Source: Euprymna scolopes (taxonomy: Eukaryota > Mollusca > Cephalopoda > Sepiida > Sepiolidae). From it: a stretch of DNA of 25,997 nt. Position numbers and translations under genes: made by a program. Where the stretch lies: contig CM044502.1 in the NCBI GenBank assembly GCA_024364805.1, positions 85,901,669 to 85,927,665 of the forward strand, given 5' to 3'. Below, one piece after another: positions 1-9,048 of this stretch. The notes beneath the pieces are model-generated. The model did not search any database. It worked only from the letters and a program-made list of their open reading frames with translations, and was not told the DNA's origin. Each line of letters begins with the position of its first letter. The stretch's first letter is position 1.

Positions 1-429
1 TTTTTTTTTTTTTTTTTTTTGCAAATTGCTGTTATCTTTACAATTTCTATCAAATTAAACTCAATGTGCCTTAACAATGAAAAACATTGTCTATTTCTCT
101 TAGACATAGAAAATGAATGAAACATGTGTCTGCTTTTATTGTATTGTCCGTGTATGTTATGCCTAACAATCACGTCTGCATGGTGTTAGACCTGTCTGAG
201 AAATAAATCGTGGTCGGCCATGTACATATCAGGAACATATATATTGATAATAGAAGTAGTTGATTCGTGTATATATTATTCGCAATAAAGTATTATACTA
301 ACTGTAAAGTTGTGTTTTTCAAGGGTTGTAATTAAATGAATTTATTCACTTTGTATTATTTTTTGTTAAGAATGTATTAAGTATATGTATTATTCAATTG
401 GAATTCATTATTGAAATGAGTATCATTTA
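1..429. other. AT-rich noncoding stretch with poly-T at the edge
   Basis: The window opens with 20 T residues. This could be a simple tract or the complement of a retroelement poly-A tail whose body lies outside the window. The rest is AT-rich with frequent stops in all frames. I see no gene, RNA or repeat here. Confidence 0.5.
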
Positions 430-606
430 TTAATTTATTTATTACGAACTATTATCCTCATCTTTCTTAGTTGTTGTTTCATGATGTTCCTATCCCGTCG
501 CGTTTACCACCTGACGAAGGCCACGGGAATCGTTCGCCGAAACGTCGGGAAACAACAAATAAGAAAGTTGAGGATAATAGTGCGCAATAAATAAAGAAAT
601 TAATTT
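430..606. repeat. Long imperfect palindrome enclosing a hammerhead-like core
   Basis: The left arm (about 430-480) and right arm (about 549-606) are near-perfect reverse complements. Shared blocks read outward from the centre are GTTGTTTC, CTTTCTTA, ATTATCCTCA, and then an AT-rich block around TTTATTTATT. As RNA this would fold into one long hairpin closing over the core at 502-553. Such an arrangement fits a small retroelement or a terminal segment of a Penelope-like element, but no Penelope protein is visible nearby, so the family is open. Confidence 0.75.
502..553 (+). ncRNA. Hammerhead-ribozyme-like motif (type I arrangement)
   Basis: The conserved hammerhead blocks occur in order: CTGACGA at 511-517, a hairpin at 519-538, GAAAC at 539-543, and GTC at 544-546, after which cleavage would be expected. 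Stem II pairs 519-521 with 536-538 and 523-525 with 531-533 around a five-base loop. Stem I pairs 507-508 and 510 with 547-549, and 502-505 with 550-553, with single bulges at A506 and A509. Helix III would be minimal: the self-complementary ACGT at 542-545 could pair only between two molecules, a dimeric form described for minimal hammerheads. Position 518 is an unpaired A where a G-C pair is usual, so activity is uncertain. Known relatives occur in Penelope-like elements, retrozymes and some satellite DNAs. Confidence 0.6.
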
Positions 607-1672
607 AAGAATGTATTAAGTTTTCTTAATTTGAGACGTCATTTAAAACAGCGTTGGTTTTGGACGCTGTGAAATGCGCTAGGAATACATACGCGATCAT
701 GTAAACCTGGTTCAAAGCACTTTAAAATATACATCAAACACACAGTCGCTTATACTGAAAAACAAAATTTACGTAAGGATTGACTCGAAACACCAAGTCA
801 TCTGTTAAGTTCTGTTTGGCTTTTAATTATCTGAAATTTAATACTAACTAAGAAATTTTAATGGGACTAAATAAGATGCACATATCACTAGATTAAGATC
901 AGGCGTTGGCCGGAATTTAATGAAAAACACTGTCTTCTTCCTTATATCTATTAGTTTGTTGTTTTTTTTCCTCTTTTTTCGCCCCCTAACATAGTCGGAA
1001 AAATGTAATTTTGAAAATTTCTCAAAATTCATATCTCATGCATATGATTTAAATGTCATGAAAATCACCCACACATATTTGAAATTTTAAGAAGTTTTTG
1101 TTCATAGGGAGAGCAAGTAAGGGTTCGAGACATTTTCAAATTTCATAAAAAATAAGTTATATTAGAAGTTTTAAGAGAGTTTTTCATTCGTAGCTTCCTT
1201 AAATAAGCACTTAAAGATTTGAAACCACTTCCATTGTTTTCCCCAAAAGAAATGGCTTACATATAAATGGACTTTAAATTTTTTTTGTAGATTATCTAAC
1301 CTTCTTTTCTATAGATAACGCACACATACACGCACACATACATTGAAATTTATATATAGATATTTATTTTTTCGCTGATTTCAATTCACGATTTATGTTT
1401 GTTTTTATACAATTCATGGATCACTTGTTTTTTTCAAGCTAAGAAACTTTTCCGAGTTGTAAAATATAATGGTGAAAAACTTCATTGATGCTCTCAGTAA
1501 TAATGAAGATTGTTGTTGAGCATTTATTCATTTTGAATGAATCCAGTGGTTAATGTTGGCATTCATTTCCCCGCCATTTTTCTAGTTATAATGATTTTTA
1601 GAAAGTCATCGGGTACTTAGGGAGAGGTTATTTAAAGGTTGCCAACGTCCGTAAGTGAAAGTGTTTCAATTG
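607..1672. other. AT-rich noncoding stretch
   Basis: No recognisable gene. There is a short CA-rich tract near 1319-1343. The only open frame of note (minus strand, 844-1032, 62 residues) is lysine and phenylalanine rich with no recognised motif, and is what chance gives in such composition. Confidence 0.5.
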
Positions 1673-1741
1673 AACGAACTGGATTCGAACTTTTCACATC
1701 TATGTTGTCAGTCGGTGTTCTTAAGCACTTAACCACCGTGG
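1673..1741 (-). repeat. tRNA-derived SINE head (or decayed tRNA pseudogene)
   Basis: Read on the minus strand, an A-box-like TGGTTAAGTGC sits at about 1725-1735 and a B-box-like GTTCGAATCC at 1681-1690, with order and spacing close to those of a tRNA. The T-stem pairs poorly, so this is not a functional tRNA. A tRNA-derived SINE whose internal RNA polymerase III promoter is still visible is the likeliest explanation. The body and tail of the SINE were not identified. Confidence 0.5.
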
Positions 1742-2107
1742 AAGTAATTTCTAAGTGAATCGCATGCTGCTCTTCATCAAAATCAACTAGACATCTTCAT
1801 CTTCAAGGATAAAATTTCCATTTTTTTTATTTTTACAACCATTTTCAGCACGTTTTTCATTCAGTTTGTCCTAAGCTCAGATGCAGAGGTTTTTGCGTCA
1901 AGCCCATAAATCATTGTGTATTTCACATGTTCATTGGGTTTACAGGCTTTCACCAGAAAACTTTAAATAAATTTCCCTGTAAAATAAAGTATAATTAAAT
2001 AAAAATTTAATAATACAAAATCGATAAACATCTGTAAAACACTTTGTGCGTTCATCTCAGTTTATTTTTAATTGTTAATTTTTTAATCAGTCTATATGCG
2101 TGTCATG
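1742..2107. other. AT-rich noncoding stretch
   Basis: No gene, RNA or repeat recognised. It might include the 5' flank of the minus-strand SINE head on its left. Confidence 0.4.
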
Positions 2108-2172
2108 TTAGTACATTGGTAACGTCATCAGCTTTGAATGCTACAGTTTAGGTTTCGATTCTTAGCTGATGG
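2108..2172 (+). repeat. Degenerate tRNA-like sequence
   Basis: An A-box-like TTGGTAACGTC (about 2116-2126), a possible anticodon arm with a seven-base loop (about 2130-2142) and a B-box-like GGTTTCGATTC (2151-2161) come in tRNA order. Stems are weak and the B box has an extra T. This is probably another decayed tRNA-derived SINE head, and chance is not excluded. Confidence 0.35.
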
Positions 2173-2779
2173 GATCTAAATGTTTTTTGTTTTACTTTTG
2201 AAATTACTATTCTATAATAATATATATGAAATCTGAACAAATTGAAATATCATATTTAAGCGATTTTACGCTCGGGCAAAGCTCCCCCCCTCCTCGCTAG
2301 TATTATAAAGAATTTTTACATGACTAATCTTGGCCGTATTTGAAATATGGTTGACTTGGTTGTTTTGTTGCATAACATATCACTCTTTTAACGGACCAAT
2401 TAATACTGAATTTTGTCATTCTGGCTAGGTTTTAATCCTCGGATTTTTACATGTTTTAACAGTTATAGATTACTTAATTTTGTAAGTTTGTATTTCATAA
2501 ATAACCAGTCTCTAATTAGTTTCTACTATTTAACTCATACATTGCATTTGAAAGGTATTCTGAGTGGGCCTGCGACTAATAGCAACGAAGAAAGTATTCT
2601 ATGCACCGTAAAGCTCTCTAAATGCTACCCACGCCACTATAGATAGTTTAACGCCATGCATAATACCTTGGGGAATGGATATAGAACAGTTCTATTCGAA
2701 TGATACTATTTTCACTGAGCGATAATAAACATTCATTTAAGTTCAACTATTGTAACGGTTACTCTCTACTTGGCTTATC
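2173..2779. other. Noncoding stretch
   Basis: No recognised feature. A plus-strand open frame at 2413-2646 (77 residues) shows no family motif and no coding-like composition. Confidence 0.4.
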
Positions 2780-3135
2780 GTCTTCGAATCTGACAAAACG
2801 AGTAGGCAGAGGGAAATAATAGACAGACGTATAACTGGCAAATATGCAAGTCTTACAGCTATGTAACTTGAAAGCAAAGTTATTAAGGCAATGATATGAG
2901 GCAAAGACAGAGGAAAATGATAACGAAATGTCAAGGTTTCATGTACAACATGAAAATAAACTGAGTTCTTAGAAAAATCTCCATCATTGCAGTAATTATG
3001 AGAGCAACTGGCCTTATGAAAAAGAACTTTAAAAACTACCTGGCAAATATACCCGCTGAACCAAGTGCAAGAACGATTCAAACGGTTGCACTTAAAGTGA
3101 TGGTTAGAATCTTAAAAAGATCTCTGGGTTAGAAT
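2780..3135 (+). pseudogene. C-terminal scrap of an RLE-type LINE polyprotein
   Basis: The best part is about 3000-3130, which reads MKKNFKNYLANIP followed by an alanine/isoleucine helix ending ILKRSLG and a stop. In RLE-type (R2/NeSL-like) LINEs the restriction-like endonuclease domain is followed by a conserved tail of this kind: a glycine-rich VIGA-type strand, a leucine-rich segment ending in IPG, then a helix with ARILR. The strand just upstream (IIAVIMRATGLMKKN) matches that order. Upstream of about 2950 the frame is broken by several stops. No reverse transcriptase is present, so this is a 5'-truncated, old copy. It differs in sequence from the copies near 17850 and 24940 and is probably another family. 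Confidence 0.5.
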
Positions 3136-3750
3136 ATATGAGATAGTATGATACCCCATCCCCAGCTTGAACAAACTGAAAAGCAAATAGATTTATGAAA
3201 GCTACTTCTAAATATTAACAGTTTTTGACCCTAAAAGTGTCCAATTTCATGATCAATAAATTTTCGAACAACCAACATCATTGCCAGTTGATTCGGCGTA
3301 CGGTTTCTATTGGCAAAAGGTTGGCCTTCAATCTTTCTACAGTAACTTGCATCTTCTAATCACAAATCGATGAGTTTGGAATTGTGAAAATCAGCTCCGA
3401 ACTGTTTTTTTTTTCGTTAAGAACACCGTCAACATAAATTACACATTTGCTTTTCGGTCGTGCCTGCAGTGTTTTCCTCCGATTTCCAGAAATACAGTAT
3501 TTACAAACTGAATTATACTGATTTAATGAATTAGCAATATTGCACTGCAAGTCATGACAAAACATTAGTCGTACCAAGGTAACGTATTTCCTCCGGTTTT
3601 ATTTGAAAAGTCTTGTACTTAAATGGGCCATAACTTTTCAATCGACTAAATATGTGTTAATAATTTGTCGATCTTTAAAAACAGCATTAGATATAATTTT
3701 ATGCTACATTTAAATATCTTCTTTCGTGCACATCTATATAATATGAAAAA
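3136..3750. other. Noncoding stretch, possibly LINE 3' UTR at its left end
   Basis: The first part may be the 3' untranslated tail of the preceding LINE scrap. A minus-strand open frame at 3356-3577 (73 residues) has four cysteines but no pattern I recognise. No RNA gene or repeat seen. Confidence 0.4.
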
Positions 3751-3751
3751 C

Positions 3752-3789
3752 TAGTCCTCGCGCGAAAGAGCAGGACACAAAATGTTTTA

Positions 3790-3835
<46 letters not shown>

Positions 3836-3872
3836 GAATAACAATAACAAAAACTTTCGCTGGCGAGGACTA
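3752..3872. repeat. Hairpin element: GC-rich inverted repeat around a TAA microsatellite
   Basis: The left arm 3752-3768 begins TAGTCCTCGC and ends CGAAAG. The right arm 3854-3872 is its reverse complement apart from a two-base insertion. The roughly 85-base interval holds about 14 TAA units (3790-3834). The arms are far more GC-rich than the surroundings, so they belong to an inserted element such as a foldback element or a solo palindrome with an expanded loop. No terminal duplication is clear and no protein is present. The family is not recognised. Confidence 0.65.
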
Positions 3873-4565
3873 CTATTGACCGTAACCAGTTTAAAAACAT
3901 TATCTTTCATCTAGCAATTAATGATATAGATATAAAAGTTTCAATGATTTTTAAAGTGCAACAGAATGTACATAACATAAAATAAATCCAAGGTAATTTT
4001 TTGATTCAATTTAAATTAAATTTTTATACCTTACTTTGTAAAGTTTATAAAAGTGCACTTTGAAGATAAATAAATTCCAAATTGAATCTTGTACCTTTAT
4101 TTTTAAAGCCTATAGTAAAATCATTTTGTTTAACAATTTTCATGCCTTGAATGAAATGCTTTTCTAACTTGTATAATATTCTTGCTTACTTATTTGCACA
4201 TTGAATGTTTTATATGGTGAAAGAAAAGAGAATTAATACGAGATGGTGAGCAGGGGAGCAGAGCGTAAAAATGTGTGGGAGGCGTAAAAACACTTGCTAG
4301 TAGATGCCATGCAAGAGAATGAGAACAAACAGATAAAGTAAATAAATAAATGATGTGAATATAGAAGAAATGAAAAATATTAATGTATCAGTCATAATCA
4401 TCAGAGTTTCGATCATTGCTAAATAATAATTGAACATCTTTAAATAAAGAGTTGGAATTATCGGAATTTTAGGAGTCATGGTTTTAGTTAGAGTCGGTAT
4501 TTTTTAAATACTTTTATTTTTACATGTAATCGAGGTTGATCCTTATATTCCCGACTCGACAACTT

Positions 4566-4568
<3 letters not shown>
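3873..4568. other. AT-rich noncoding stretch
   Basis: A minus-strand open frame at 4297-4479 (60 residues) is hydrophobic but has no recognised motif. Nothing else seen. Confidence 0.4.
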
Positions 4569-4641
<73 letters not shown>

Positions 4642-4643
4642 TA
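4569..4643. repeat. AAT microsatellite
   Basis: About 24 uninterrupted AAT units. It abuts the dispersed repeat at 4650-4835. Read on the minus strand it lies immediately 3' of that repeat, in the position of a retroposon's simple-sequence tail. Confidence 0.95.
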
Positions 4644-4649
4644 ATAACC

Positions 4650-4835
4650 CCGCAAAAAAATAGTGCCGGCATCGCCTGGCACCACATCAAATAGTTAAAG
4701 GTCTAAGGAAGATGGAACGACCGAGGAGTGAAAGTACTTACCGGACCTCCATTTGGTGAGTGCAAAGGAAATTGGAGCCTTGGGGAGGCTTATTGCAGCC
4801 CAAATGCCAATAAAGACCAATTGGCTCCCCCTCTA
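4650..4835 (-). repeat. Dispersed repeat, family R1, copy 1
   Basis: This copy matches 18330-18510 over about 160 bases. Shared blocks include CCACATCAAATA, GATGGAA followed by GACCGAGGAG, and AAGACCAAT near the end. I place it on the minus strand because in both copies a microsatellite follows the minus-strand 3' end (ATT here, CA/TG at 18310-18330), as in retroposons with simple tails. The orientation is therefore inferred. No long open frame or tRNA box was found, so it is either a SINE-like element or the end of a larger one. Confidence 0.6.
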
Positions 4836-5126
4836 ATTTCAGCAACAAATATATCACAGATACTGAGCAGGTAATTGCGAAAGAAAAATAGTAAAAAAAA
4901 AAAAATACATAAAATACAAGATCATACTAAGATTACCCCCACCTCAAATTATTGCTAGGTCTTAAAGTACAGGGCATGGTCAAGACAAGCAGACAAGTAT
5001 TATGTCTTTTTGAAGAACGTACAGAAATTATTTCCGGAATAAAAGATAAGCCATTTTTCTTTCTGTATTATTATTTGTTTTCTAAATTCCACTCATTCTA
5101 AATATCACAAACAGTTTGGGCATAGC
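4836..5126. other. Noncoding stretch
   Basis: Contains a 13-base A run near 4891-4904. No gene or known repeat recognised. Confidence 0.4.
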
Positions 5127-5172
5127 CAGTGGCGTAGAAAGGCTGAGGCGGGCGGTCCGACCCGGGTGGCAT
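5127..5172 (+). mobile_element. hAT-like transposon terminus
   Basis: The segment starting CAGTGGCGTAG and followed by a GC-rich stretch (GGCGGGCGGTCCGACCCGGG) resembles the terminal sequence I associate with animal hAT transposons and their non-autonomous derivatives. hAT ends typically begin CAG with GGCG soon after. The matching inverted end was not found downstream, so only one end is present. It leads straight into the tandem array at 5173-5975, which may be the internal part of the same non-autonomous element. Confidence 0.45.
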
Positions 5173-5975
5173 GTGCCAAGGCGTGGCAGTTTGAGAGGGT
5201 AAAAAATAAATAAAAATAAATAAAAGCTAAAAAAAAAATTTGAAATTTTATGCCGAAAAGGTTGTAAAACATAAGGGTTTTTATAGATATCGGAATCAGA
5301 AAAATGTGTCTTTATTTTATGAGCGGCACACGTCACGGGCGGCATTTTGAGAGGTTAAAAATAGAAAATAGAAAAAATAAATAAAAGCTAACAAAAAATC
5401 GAATTTTTTTACCGAAAATGTTGTAAAAAATTGGAACTTTTGGAGGCATCGGAATCAAAAAAATGTGCCCCTATTTTACTAGCGACCCATGTCCGGGATG
5501 GCATTTTGAGAGGTTAAAAATAGAAAATAATAAATTAAAATAAATGTAAGCTAACAAAAAATTTGACATTTTATACCGAAAAGGTTGTAAAAAATTGGAA
5601 CTTTTGGAGGCATTGTAATCAGAAAAAGTGAGTCTCTATTTTACGAGCGGGTCATGCCAGGAGGCGAGGGTAGACATAGAAAATAGAAAGACAAAATAAA
5701 TATTAATTAAAGGTTACAAAATATCTTACATCTTCTATTGAAAAGATTTTTAAAAATCGGAAATTTTTGGAGGTATCGGAATTCGAAAAATTTGTCCTTA
5801 TTTTACGAGCGGCCCACGTCAGGAGGCGGCATTTTGAGAGGATTCAAATTAGAACATAGGAATTTTTTTTTTAAATAAATAAAAGCTAATTTGAAATTTT
5901 ATGCTGAAAAGATTGTAAAAAATTGGAACTTCTAGTGGTATTGGAATCGAAAAAATGTGTCCCTAATTTACGATT
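5173..5975. repeat. Tandem array, about five diverged 160-bp units
   Basis: The marker TTTGAGAGG recurs at about 5190, 5346, 5505 and 5833, with a degraded version near 5664. This gives unit lengths of roughly 156-169 bases. Each unit has the same order: an A-rich segment with AAATAAAAGCTAA, a GAAATTTTATGCCGAAAAG-type block, TTGTAAAAAATTGGAAC, a GGAATC-AAAAATGTGTC block, then TATTTTACGAGCGG. Units differ by small changes and indels, so the array is old. No open frame is shared between units. Confidence 0.85.
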
Positions 5976-6739
5976 CAAAAACCGATTGTTTTGAATTTTT
6001 TATTTAATTTTTCAGTATTGGTACTAATAATAAATATTTATTTATTTTAAATTATCACTAAAACTAAAATGATAACATCAAAATACGATGTAAATTTATT
6101 TTATTTGTAAAACATTTTTTTTTTAAGGTTGCTTAAATTCTCTAGAACACCTTTCAAAAAAAGTAGTTGATTTACATGTTCCAAAAAATGTTAAAAAATT
6201 AAACTAACAATTTTTGTCAAGAAAAATACTTTCAAACATCACTGATAATTAAATGATACAATGGAAAACTAGCGACAGAAAATTGCTTAATTTTGGATTT
6301 GTAGAAATATTAAGCAAGTACTGAATAAAAATCAACTGTAAAGCGATTATATATTCGTCATATCACGGGATATAATTTTAAATGGGAACGAATACTATTT
6401 AAGTGGCTTTCTATTTGATAGTTTAAATACTGCCAAATTTCTGTCAAGTTTTGATTTTTTTTCAAACTATTAACAACATTTTATAATCACTGACGTATTT
6501 ATGATTAAACCGAAATTTATTATGCTGAATAATTTCTGGTAATAGGATTTTAATTTTTTACTTTTTTATTAATATAATAATTGCAAAAGATAATACAAGA
6601 AAAATCTCCTTAGAACGCGTACCTAACTTAGATAAATCGCCTTACTTGCTTTCAACCAAGAGCAAATATTTAAAAACTATGTATATTTCTGTGAGAGGCA
6701 CTTGAATCATATTTAAAACTATATCGTCTTTAAGAATTT
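5976..6739. other. AT-rich noncoding stretch
   Basis: No gene or repeat recognised. It ends at the tail of the minus-strand LINE. Confidence 0.45.
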
Positions 6740-6799
6740 ATTTTTTTACATTTTCACCCCAAACAAGGCATATTGCCAGTTTGTTGTAGGGGGCTACTC

Positions 6800-7380
6800 T
6801 CAGGGACATAGGCAACAGGGGTACTGTGTAGCGAGTTGGGCAGCAAGCTGTCGGTTCACGTTGCACTTGAACTTCTGCATATCAGTACAGTTGGGGAAGC
6901 AGGGACCCGGCAGGGAATTCCAAAGTTTAGCTGTCCTGGGGAAGAAACTACTGGAGTAGAAGGTTCTCCGACATCTAGGGAGCTCTACTGTGAAGGGGTG
7001 GGCTTTAGCTGCTTATCGGGTTGTCGAGGGTATTTACGTCGAGGGGGCACAAGTGCTTGCAGTTCGTCAGAGCATGCACCGTTAAAGTACTTGTAGAAAA
7101 GGCAGAGGGATGCAACATTTCGTCGATGGGACAGGGGCTGAAGTTTAGATGACAGTTCAGGACCTATCAGATTGGCGACTCTCTTTTGAACCTTGTCTAG
7201 GAGTGAGAGACTAGTGGTAGATGCATCAGCCCAAATATGACAATACTCCATACATGGGCAAATGGTGGCCTTATAGAGGTATAGGATACTTTCGGGCGTT
7301 AGTAGCTTTCTAGCATGGTAGAGAGAGAACCTACCTTCTTCGCAGCGGTCCTGGCGATACTCTCGATGTAATTGTTCCAA
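6800..7380 (-). pseudogene. LINE ORF2 C-terminal region (after the RT domain)
   Basis: The minus strand encodes the thumb and C-terminal part typical of Jockey-like proteins: ILYLYKATICPCMEYCHIW, LDKVQKRV, LQPLSHRRNVASLCLFYKYF, then LVPPRRKYPRQ. In a neighbouring frame follow PRTAKLWNSLPGPCFP and FKCNVNRQL, with a stop at 6800-6802. The same block order appears in copy 3 at 20400-20935. This part follows the reverse transcriptase and may contribute to RNA binding in the retrotransposition complex. That role is inferred. At least one frameshift separates the final 60 residues from the rest. Confidence 0.8.
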
Positions 7381-8386
7381 CTCATGTTTACTGAGAGCTT
7401 TAGGCCGAGGAGTTTAAAGGATGTACTTTCAGATAAAGAGTCATTGGCCATTGCTATTGGTGGTAGATATGGTTTCTTATAATTATTGAAGGAAACGAGT
7501 TTAGTCTTGGCAGCATTGAATGTGGCCATCCATTTTTGTCCCCATTCTACTACAGATCGGAGGTTATCCTCTAGTGCTTCTGCCATTTCTTTAGATATGT
7601 GTTCATTTGTTTTCCTGTCGTGTCTGTTATAGAGTGTGGTGTCGTTAGCATATATACTCATCTCACAGGCAATTTTGTCAGGGGGGTCATTTGCGAATAT
7701 TAGGAATAACAGAGGTCACAGGATAGCCCCCTGAGACACTCCCGAATTTATATCGTATTGTTTAGATGTACGACTGTCGAGGAGAACCTGGATTTTCTCT
7801 TATCTAAGAAGGATTTAATTATGTAATGTATTCTTCCAGTGATACCATATGATCTGATTTTCCTTAGAAGACCTTCATGTCATACCCTGTCAAAAGCCTT
7901 AGATATATCAAGAGCTACCACTCTACCCTCCCCCCGCTTTGTCCAGTGACTGGTATATACGTTATGAGATTACAGTTAGGATGTCTGCTGTTGAACGGGC
8001 TTGTCTAAATCCATATTGTTGGTCAGTCAGAAGTTTAGCATCTGTAAGGTGATGGACTAGAGATTGGTTAATTATTGTCTCAAATATTTTGGCGAAAAGT
8101 GAGAGGAGGCTAATGGGGCGATAATTTACTGGTCAGTTCTTTCGCCAGAATTCTTGAAAACTGGTACTACAGAAGCAGTTTTCCACCAGGCAGGAAAGTA
8201 AGATTCATTAAGGCATTTGTTGTAACGTTTGGAGAGAACTGGAGCTACTTCGGCGGAGCACTTTTTTAATAGCACAGCCGGGATGAGATCAGGTCCACAT
8301 GCTTTTGCAGTGTCAAGATTTCTTATGATAGTATGCACCTGAGAAGGAGTGATTTTCAGATCGTCTAATGTGGCGTCTGTCCGCAA
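7299..8386 (-). pseudogene. LINE ORF2 reverse transcriptase domain
   Basis: The fingers region is in frame at 8386-8126 (IIRNLDTAKACGPDLIPAVL, then WWKTASVVPVFKNSG). Motif A reads VVALDISKAFDRV near 7880-7920, keeping its catalytic Asp. Motif B reads GVSQGAIL near 7720-7740 where GVPQGS is usual. Motif C at 7641-7652 reads YAND instead of YADD, so one of the two metal-binding aspartates is Asn. LLGLKLSVNMSWNNYI follows, as in working relatives. Several stops and frameshifts lie between motifs, including a stop where Trp is expected after motif A. In life the enzyme would copy the LINE RNA into DNA at a nicked target. This copy cannot. Confidence 0.85.
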
Positions 8387-8568
8387 AGGAAAGTCAGGGA
8401 GGGAGTGGTTGGCAGGGTCCAGTGTGGAGTTGGAGGCAAACTAACTGGCAAGCATTTTAGCTTTCTCAGTTGCAGAGCAAACAACCTCATGATTGTTGGA
8501 TAGTGCGGGGATTGTTGATTGCCCATTATTTACTATACTGTTGTAGATTTTCCAGAAGTCGCGGGTCC

Positions 8569-8990
8569 CTAATTTCTGTGCTTCGATGCGTTTTTGGTGG
8601 TTTCAGTAAATTGTCTCTTTCTTATAGTTACTTCTGGCTTCTGTATACTTCTGCCTGTTTGAACTACACTTATGTCGGTGAAATCTGCGGTCCGCATGCT
8701 GCCTTTGCGCGATGGCGGCTGCACAAGTAGAAGTAAACCATTGGGAAGAGTGGGGGTTGCTATAAAATTTGCGTGTGGGTACATGTGCTTCAATTGCTGT
8801 TTTAAAGCATTCAGATGTCTCATTTGCGCACCGTTCAGCAGGAAGTGAAAAGATATTTTGCCATGGAGCGTCCCTGATGAGATTCCGGATGGCTTCCCAG
8901 TCAGCCTTTTTATAATATCTCGTTGTTTTGAGCAGTGGCTCTTCAGTTTGGGCTCTAAAGTTTTGGGCTATTTCAACTATTATCACTCCA
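8569..8990 (-). pseudogene. LINE ORF2 linker between endonuclease and RT
   Basis: One frame (8986-8603) reads TTRYYKKADWEAIRNLIRDA, then AIEAHVPTRKFYSNPHSSQW, FTSTCAAAIAQR and arginine/lysine-rich sequence. Jockey-like ORF2 proteins carry a matching linker with the PxRKF...SSPWF pattern before a basic region that leads to the fingers. A second overlapping frame (8823-8569) continues the basic region, which points to a frameshift. No enzymatic role is known for this part. Confidence 0.7.
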
Positions 8991-9048
8991 TGATCGGCGT
9001 TTCCAAGTGGGCTGTGGGCATTAGTTACACAGTCATCGAGAACCGTGG

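Noticed and set aside
2743-3081. Minus-strand open frame of 112 residues with hydrophobic segments
   Set aside because: The plus strand shows RLE-LINE tail residues over the same region, and the minus frame has no recognised motif.
6836-7096. Plus-strand open frame opposite the LINE C-terminus
   Set aside because: The minus strand carries conserved LINE residues across the same bases, so the plus frame is its antisense.
8866-8890. CTGATGAGATTCCGG resembling a hammerhead core
   Set aside because: It is the antisense of LINE coding sequence, and no paired stems or GAAAC...GTC follow.
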